Shown here one piece after another: positions 7,161 to 10,650 of a stretch of 10,650 nt of DNA. The notes beneath the pieces were generated by a model. It made no database searches, was not told the origin of the DNA, and saw nothing but the letters and a program-made list of their open reading frames with translations. The stretch is taken from NCBI GenBank assembly GCA_945613045.1, contig CALZAG010000041.1:1-10650 (forward strand), given 5' to 3'. Source of the stretch: an uncultured Clostridia bacterium (GTDB lineage Bacteria > Bacillota > Clostridia > Oscillospirales > Oscillospiraceae). Each line of letters begins with the position of its first letter. The stretch's first letter is position 1. Position numbers and translations under genes: made by a program.

Positions 7161-7945
7161 AAATAGAATTCGGGGTTGAGATAGGTGTCATTGCACATTA
7201 GCTCAAAATGCAGATGCGGCCCCGTGGCAGCTCCCGTTGAGCCTACTTTGGCTATCACGTCCCCCTTACTCACATTGCCGCAGCCCATGCACAGTTCGCT
7301 GCAATGGGCGTACAGTGTCGAATAGCCGTCACTGTGGTCGATTATCATATACTTTCCGTACGAGTCGGAGTCGCCTGCCGCGACTATCACGCCGTCGGCG
7401 AACGCGGTTACCGCAGTACCTGTGTTTGCCGCAAAATCCGTACCGTAATGGTACTTCACCTTATTCTCGATCGGGTGCAGTCTGTATCCGAATCCGGATG
7501 ATTTTATCCCGCTGACGGGACTTACATATTCAAACGGCAGCACCGGGCACTCATAGCTGACGTTTGTTGGCACAGCATATTCTGCGTATGCCGCCTGTGA
7601 CTCCAAAAATGCGGCTACTGCGGGATTTTCTGTAGGCTGTGGCTCGGCGATGGGGGTTGGAGCAGGTGTAGGCGCAGGCGCAGGCGTTATCGCAGTCACG
7701 GCGGTGGGTGCCGGTGTGGGCTCCGGCCCGGGTTTATTCTCACCCTTTTGAAAGAATGTGCTTATGACCTCGCCCTCGGCAAGGCTTTTGCCGAGCTCAA
7801 TTACGGATACGGTCTGCTCATGCTCCATAACAAGCACATTTTCTATCTCATCGGCAAGCTGTGCGGCAAAGGACGGCGAAATAACCCTAACGGCAGTCAG
7901 CAGTATAAAAATCCCCGCCGATATATAAAGCTTCAGATCTTTCAT
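7157..7945 (-). CDS. Membrane-anchored M23 (LytM) peptidase, SpoIVFA-like by position
   Basis: This 262-residue protein has a short N-terminus, one membrane segment (about 5-22), a coiled or extended stretch, a Pro-Ala-Thr-rich linker (about 72-108), and a C-terminal M23 domain (about 138-262). All catalytic positions are present: H166 and D170 in HYGTD, H214 in YAHC, and H244 and H246 in GPHLHFE. It could therefore cut peptidoglycan peptides, unlike LytM domains that have become purely structural. The ATG at 7945 is preferred because GAGG lies 8 bases upstream (plus 7954-7957) and it places the membrane segment at the N-terminus; the longer reading to 8008 adds 21 unlikely residues. Overlap with the M50 gene suggests a SpoIVFA-like anchor or regulator. 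A general cell-wall hydrolase is the alternative. Confidence 0.87.
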   Translation of the reverse strand: MKDLKLYISAGIFILLTAVRVISPSFAAQLADEIENVLVMEHEQTVSVIELGKSLAEGEVISTFFQKGENKPGPEPTPAPTAVTAITPAPAPTPAPTPIAEPQPTENPAVAAFLESQAAYAEYAVPTNVSYECPVLPFEYVSPVSGIKSSGFGYRLHPIENKVKYHYGTDFAANTGTAVTAFADGVIVAAGDSDSYGKYMIIDHSDGYSTLYAHCSELCMGCGNVSKGDVIAKVGSTGAATGPHLHFELMCNDTYLNPEFYL

Positions 7946-7995
7946 TCTTGTCACCTCAGACAAGTATATTCCTCTGTTCGCCGTTAAATTAGTCC

Positions 7996-8024
7996 TTGAC
8001 AAGCCCAAGCTTCCTTATTATAAT
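7996..8024 (+). promoter_or_regulatory. Consensus promoter of tRNA-Pro
   Basis: TTGACA (7996-8001) and TATAAT (8019-8024) are separated by exactly 17 bases, a perfect housekeeping consensus. The first tRNA base lies 14 bases after the -10 box. It diverges from the M23 gene, whose own promoter I could not identify with confidence in the same interval. Confidence 0.93.
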
Positions 8025-8037
8025 AATAAAGCTGTTT

Positions 8038-8113
8038 CGGGGTGTAGCGCAGTTGGTAGCGCGCTTGGTTCGGGACCAAGAGGCCGGGAGTTCAAGTCTC
8101 CCCACTCCGACCA
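8038..8113 (+). tRNA. tRNA-Pro, anticodon CGG
   Basis: The 76-base gene folds completely. The acceptor CGGGGTG pairs with CACTCCG (one G-T), the D stem is GCGC/GCGC, and the anticodon stem CTTGG/CCAAG encloses TTCGGGA. The T stem GGGAG/CTCCC encloses TTCAAGT. The anticodon is CGG, reading the proline codon CCG, with G at position 37 as expected for proline tRNAs. The CCA end is encoded. It separates the minus-strand housekeeping block from the plus-strand accessory-looking region. Confidence 0.97.
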
Positions 8114-8114
8114 C

Positions 8115-8175
8115 AACCGGACACCGATTTTGATACCATGGTTGTCAAGATGGGTGTCCGGTTTTTTATTTTTTA
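8115..8175 (+). terminator. Long-stem terminator after tRNA-Pro
   Basis: AACCGGACACC (8115-8125) pairs perfectly with GGTGTCCGGTT (8153-8163), and a T-rich run follows. The 27-base loop holds a second dyad, TTGA...TCAA, around the palindrome ACCATGGT (8135-8142). The structure starts two bases after the tRNA CCA. Confidence 0.9.
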
Positions 8176-8177
8176 CT

Positions 8178-8339
8178 GCATAATTACGAAAATGAAAAAT
8201 GGCTCGACTAATCGTGATTTGCTGAGATATAAATTCCGGTAAATGAAACATCAAGTTGTAAGACAGTGTTATTTTTTCTATTTGCAACCGCAAAGTTGCG
8301 CAATAGTTGGTGGAGCAACCTGAGAAGAACATGTATAAT
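8178..8339 (+). promoter_or_regulatory. AT-rich upstream region with candidate operator for the HTH gene
   Basis: No gene is seen here. TATAAT (8334-8339) is a good -10 box about 24 bases before the ATG, but no -35 box is recognisable at the usual distance. Just upstream, GCAAC/GTTGC-type half-sites alternate: GCAACC at 8284-8289, GTTGC at 8295-8299, GTTG at 8306-8309 and GCAACC at 8315-8320. They look like operator dyads for a helix-turn-helix protein, plausibly the adjacent gene regulating itself. The functional reading is inference. Confidence 0.45.
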
Positions 8340-8362
8340 CACATTAAAAGGAGGTTGATAAA

Positions 8363-8713
8363 ATGTTTTTTAAATTACCCGTTTTAATTGTGTTACCTAT
8401 TTATATTTTTATCGTCGCGGTTTTTGTATACTTGATATACCTTTTGATCATGGCATTAAGAAAATATCTGAAATCAGAACCTGTAAGGAAAGAAAAATCT
8501 GACATGGCAAAATCTCTTGGCGAGGTTATTAAGCGTCACCGAATGGAATGCAAAATGACTCAGGAGTTTGTTGCCGATGCGCTTGGCGTCAGCAGGCAAG
8601 CCGTTTCAAAATGGGAAAGCGGAGCTTCTGATCCAAGCACATCTAATCTTTCTGCGCTTGCAAAACTCTTTGGGACAACCGCAGAAGAAATATTAAGAGA
8701 ATTAAAGCAATAA
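8363..8713 (+). CDS. Membrane-tethered XRE-family helix-turn-helix regulator
   Basis: This 116-residue protein has one hydrophobic segment at residues 7-33 and a basic stretch (RKYLK, VRKEK) after it, which predicts that the C-terminal part lies in the cytoplasm. Residues about 53-108 form an HTH_3/Cro-CI DNA-binding domain: LGEVIKRHRMECKMTQEFVA leads into the recognition region LGVSRQAVSKWESG. No sensor domain follows. AGGAGG (8349-8354) lies close before the ATG and is near-optimal. Its AT-rich codon use is unlike the GC-rich secreted-protein gene downstream. A terminator ends the unit, so it appears monocistronic. The DNA-binding call is sure; the target genes and the signal are unknown. 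Similar small membrane HTH proteins occur in Clostridia, generally uncharacterised. Confidence 0.9.
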   Translation: MFFKLPVLIVLPIYIFIVAVFVYLIYLLIMALRKYLKSEPVRKEKSDMAKSLGEVIKRHRMECKMTQEFVADALGVSRQAVSKWESGASDPSTSNLSALAKLFGTTAEEILRELKQ

Positions 8714-8772
8714 CATAAAAGCCTGAGTGGATATGCAGCCATTTCATAATAATCAATACTCATTGATACAGC

Positions 8773-8804
8773 AAAAAGTCATCTCGTTATGAGGTGACTT
8801 TTTT
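8773..8804 (+). terminator. Bidirectional-type terminator after the HTH gene
   Basis: AAAAAGTCATCTC (8773-8785) pairs with GAGGTGACTTTTT (8791-8803), with one wobble pair and loop GTTAT, followed by T. The A/T-flanked symmetric stem would terminate transcription from either side. That fits the HTH gene on the plus strand and any former gene on the minus strand ending at 8828. Confidence 0.88.
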
Positions 8805-8827
8805 CTGCGCTTCAGAGCGGCCTGATA

Positions 8828-9031
8828 TTATCCTTCCCGCCGCTTCGCCTGCCATAACAAGCTGACCGCACTGGGCATAAATACGGACATCGCTAATGAG
8901 GCTATGATCAAGTTTGCAAAATAAGTCTGAACGCTGTTTATCCTATAAAGGGTTATTTGTCCTTTAATTTCGCGTGATACTATTAGATATAATTTTTTGA
9001 AATAATCACTGTCCTCATATTGAAAAACGGA
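8828..9031 (-). pseudogene. Possible C-terminal remnant of a small membrane-protein gene
   Basis: An open frame of 67 codons ends in TAA at plus 8828-8830 and begins straight after an in-frame TAA at plus 9032-9034; it has no usable start codon. Its translation has a charged part (QYEDSDYFKKLYLIVSREIK), then a hydrophobic stretch (FANLIIASLAMSVFM), and ends in QAKRREG. It looks like a protein tail that lost its 5' end. The bidirectional terminator 24 bases downstream supports a former convergent gene. A competing plus-strand frame (8826-8924, no start codon) ends in LTALGINTDIANEAMIKFAK and also looks protein-like, so at most one is genuine. I do not recognise either family. Confidence 0.3.
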
Positions 9032-9048
9032 TTAACGTCTGCTATAAT
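9020..9048 (+). promoter_or_regulatory. Extended -10 promoter for the secreted-protein gene
   Basis: TTGAAA (9020-9025) and TATAAT (9043-9048) are 17 bases apart, and TGC before the -10 box gives an extended -10 element. Transcription would begin near 9055, leaving about 165 untranslated bases before the ATG at 9221. Confidence 0.75.
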
Positions 9049-9054
9049 TGGTTT

Positions 9055-9220
9055 GTAAACCATTTCCGCGTTGACAGAAACGCTGCGGCCGCCGCGCTCC
9101 CGCCGGCATGCCATGCGCTCTGAATTTTCTCCGGACGGTCTGCTGCCGCCGGAGAAATAAAGTTGAGAAGGAAAAGCAACGCCGCGCAGAAAACTGCGCG
9201 GGAGAAAGTGAGGAAACATC
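9055..9220 (+). promoter_or_regulatory. Hairpin-rich 5' leader of the secreted-protein gene
   Basis: Three hairpins can form. GCGTT/AACGC lies at 9068-9083. A 9-pair TTTCTCCGG/CCGGAGAAA stem (9126-9157) encloses an inner CGG/CCG. CCGCGCAG-AAAA-CTGCGCGG (9182-9201) is perfect, and its end lies about 9 bases before the GAGG ribosome binding site. None has a T run, so they are not ordinary terminators. They could control translation or mRNA stability. I cannot match the leader to a known riboswitch class. Confidence 0.5.
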
Positions 9221-10650
9221 ATGAAAAAATACCTATCCGTGCTGTTGATGCTGGTGCTGCTGATCAGCTTGTTCCCCGCGACTGCGATGGCACACGATTG
9301 CTTAGACATGGCTTACTATCCGGATTCTCCTACCACCCACTACGAGCAATGTACCGGTTGTGGTAAAAATTATTTTTGGGGTACGCCGTGCACTTGGGAC
9401 GACAATAATGAGTGCGTCTATTGCGGCCAGCACAACTGCCGGGGCGCAAACCAGCTTGCATATATTCCGAGCGCAGAAGGCGAGGCGACCCATACGGTCG
9501 TATGCAAAGTCTGCGACGACAAGACGATCGCAACAGAGGATTGCCAGTACGAATGGGTAGAGGCAGACGGAAAGTATTGGAAGGAGTGCAAGCTCTGCAG
9601 TGCTGCTGTAACGGAGAAAAAGGACCTCCCGACGCTCACCATCAACGCTCCGGATGCGGTCTGCGTGCTGCAGGACTGCGAATTCACCGTCACGGCGCCG
9701 GAGGGCGTGACCATCGGCAAGGAGTTCGGGTATGACACCGGCATGATGGGCAGCAGCGCGGATCTGACGCTGGATGATGACGGCGTGGGGCACGGCGTGA
9801 TGCGCGCGGAATGGTACGGCCTGCAGGCTGACAGCTTCAAGCTTATGGCCGAAGGAACGACCGCGGACGGAAAGCCATTGACCGCCGAAAAGACCGTTCA
9901 GATCCAGCGCAATCACATTTTCGTTGACGGCGTCTGCGGCTGCGGCACGAAGCAGCATTACATCGTGACCTATGATCCCGGCGAATACGGCACAGGCAGT
10001 ATCGAGGCGGGCGTCAAAACCTACGATGTGCCATTCACCTTGAGCAGTGAGACCTTCAATCGCGAGGGCTATGTCCAGATCGGCTGGACGGACGCGAATG
10101 GCTGGATGTACTTTTCGCTTGGCGACACCTATTACGCGGACGAGGATGTGACCCTGTATCCCATCTGGGATGAAATCGTCACCCTGACCGTGCCCTTCAC
10201 CACCACGGTGAAGCTGGGCGGCAACGCAGCCCCCGGAGAGACTGTCTTTACGCTGGAGGTTCTGGGTGCCAACGCGGGCGAGGAAAGCTACGCGGGCGTG
10301 ACCGTCTCCGCTGCCGTTACCACCAACGGCGAGGGCGACTATGAAGGCACCATGACCCTCACCGGCCCCTCTGAGCAGCTTTGGAATTTGCTTTGCGAAG
10401 GCGCGTTTGTACAGCAGGTGAACGCAGGCGAAGAAGGCTGGACCTATGACGACACGGTGTGGGGTCTGCTCCTGTCGCAGATCGCGGCCTATTCCACCGC
10501 GGACAGCGTGGATTATACCGTGCTCGTCCTCCCGGCAATTTGCGAGGAGACTGAGGACGGCGTGTATTACGACCTGGACTGGGAAGCCATGCCGGTGGAG
10601 AGGATGAGCTTTACCAACACCTATACAAAAACCATAACCGAGCCGACGGA
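9221..10650 (+). CDS. Large secreted surface protein with CxxC motifs, InlB-type repeat and pilin-like domain (3' end beyond window)
   Basis: The first 476 residues are visible and the reading frame runs off the window. A signal peptide (1-24, ending ATAMA before HD) precedes a cysteine-rich region with paired cysteines: CTGC (44-47), CVYC (65-68), CKVC (95-98), CKLC (123-126) and CGC (239-241). Residues about 247-317 (TYDPGEYGTGSI ... VTLYPIWD) resemble the Listeria-Bacteroides repeat (Flg_new/InlB B-repeat). Residues about 322-468, running from VPFTTTVKLGGN to MSFTNTYTK, resemble Spy0128/FctA-type pilin domains, which form Lys-Asn isopeptide bonds; K331 and N466 are the likely pair. GAGG lies 7 bases before the ATG. 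It is probably an adhesin or pilin-like surface protein; a sortase signal cannot be checked here. The domain calls are by eye. Confidence 0.8.
   Translation, partial: MKKYLSVLLMLVLLISLFPATAMAHDCLDMAYYPDSPTTHYEQCTGCGKNYFWGTPCTWDDNNECVYCGQHNCRGANQLAYIPSAEGEATHTVVCKVCDDKTIATEDCQYEWVEADGKYWKECKLCSAAVTEKKDLPTLTINAPDAVCVLQDCEFTVTAPEGVTIGKEFGYDTGMMGSSADLTLDDDGVGHGVMRAEWYGLQADSFKLMAEGTTADGKPLTAEKTVQIQRNHIFVDGVCGCGTKQHYIVTYDPGEYGTGSIEAGVKTYDVPFTLSSETFNREGYVQIGWTDANGWMYFSLGDTYYADEDVTLYPIWDEIVTLTVPFTTTVKLGGNAAPGETVFTLEVLGANAGEESYAGVTVSAAVTTNGEGDYEGTMTLTGPSEQLWNLLCEGAFVQQVNAGEEGWTYDDTVWGLLLSQIAAYSTADSVDYTVLVLPAICEETEDGVYYDLDWEAMPVERMSFTNTYTKTITEPT

Noticed and set aside
7946..7995. Sigma-E or sigma-A promoter for the M23-M50 genes
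   Set aside because: TATACT and TTGTCA are present on the minus strand but at wrong spacing, and the match to the sigma-E -10 consensus is weak.
8018..8332. Minus-strand open frame of 104 codons containing a GDLNSRPLGPEPSALPTALHP-like stretch
   Set aside because: It is the antisense of tRNA-Pro and its terminator. This peptide is a well-known spurious product of open frames drawn across tRNA genes.
9071..9076. TTGACA as a -35 box near the secreted-protein gene
   Set aside because: No -10 box lies at 16-18 bases; the sequence is part of the GCGTT/AACGC hairpin, and a much better promoter lies at 9020-9048.
9182..9201. Perfect hairpin CCGCGCAG-AAAA-CTGCGCGG as a terminator
   Set aside because: It is followed by GAGAAAGTGAGG, not a T run, and sits directly before a ribosome binding site.
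8983..9309. Minus-strand open frame of 108 codons
   Set aside because: It crosses the promoter and leader of the secreted-protein gene, has no ribosome binding site and has an unnatural Arg/Ser/Gly-rich composition from the GC-rich hairpins.
9302..9958. Minus-strand open frame of 218 codons
   Set aside because: It is the shadow of the secreted-protein gene, whose plus-strand frame has a signal peptide, ribosome binding site and recognisable domains.

Overview
The window looks like chromosome of a moderate-GC member of the Clostridia (Oscillospiraceae/Ruminococcaceae-like; inferred from gene order and protein character, not from a search). It has two parts that meet at a tRNA-Pro gene near 8.04-8.11 kb.

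Part one (1-7945) is densely packed and entirely on the minus strand. Read in the direction of transcription it starts with a SpoIVFA/SpoIVFB-like pair: a membrane-anchored M23 (LytM) protein and an M50 intramembrane metalloprotease that overlap by ATGA. A large radical SAM protein and its small partner of the DUF2344/TIGR03936 type follow. Next is rplS (ribosomal protein L19), with its own promoter and a structured leader. After a terminator and a new strong promoter comes the tight operon lepB (signal peptidase I), rbgA (GTPase for 50S assembly), rnhB (RNase HII), yraN (UPF0102) and thrC (threonine synthase, cut by the window edge). Overlapping stop/start codons (ATGA, TGATG) and gaps of 1-10 bases point to co-transcription and translational coupling. 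The spoIVF-like pair suggests a spore-forming ancestry.

Part two (7996-10650) is on the plus strand. tRNA-Pro(CGG) has a perfect TTGACA-17-TATAAT promoter, an encoded CCA and a long-stemmed terminator. Beyond it the DNA becomes AT-rich and looks accessory. It holds a small XRE-type helix-turn-helix regulator with an N-terminal membrane segment, a bidirectional terminator, and about 500 bases without an intact gene but with a possible minus-strand gene remnant. A strong extended -10 promoter and a leader with several GC-rich hairpins then precede a large secreted protein that runs off the window. That protein has a signal peptide, repeated CxxC pairs, an InlB/Flg_new-type repeat and what looks like a Spy0128/FctA-type pilin domain, so it is probably a surface protein or adhesin.

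No CRISPR array, transposase or integrase is visible. The least ordinary parts are the secreted protein with its hairpin leader, the membrane-tethered regulator beside it, and the intact-active-site M23 protein paired with the M50 protease. None of these proves a new system from sequence alone.
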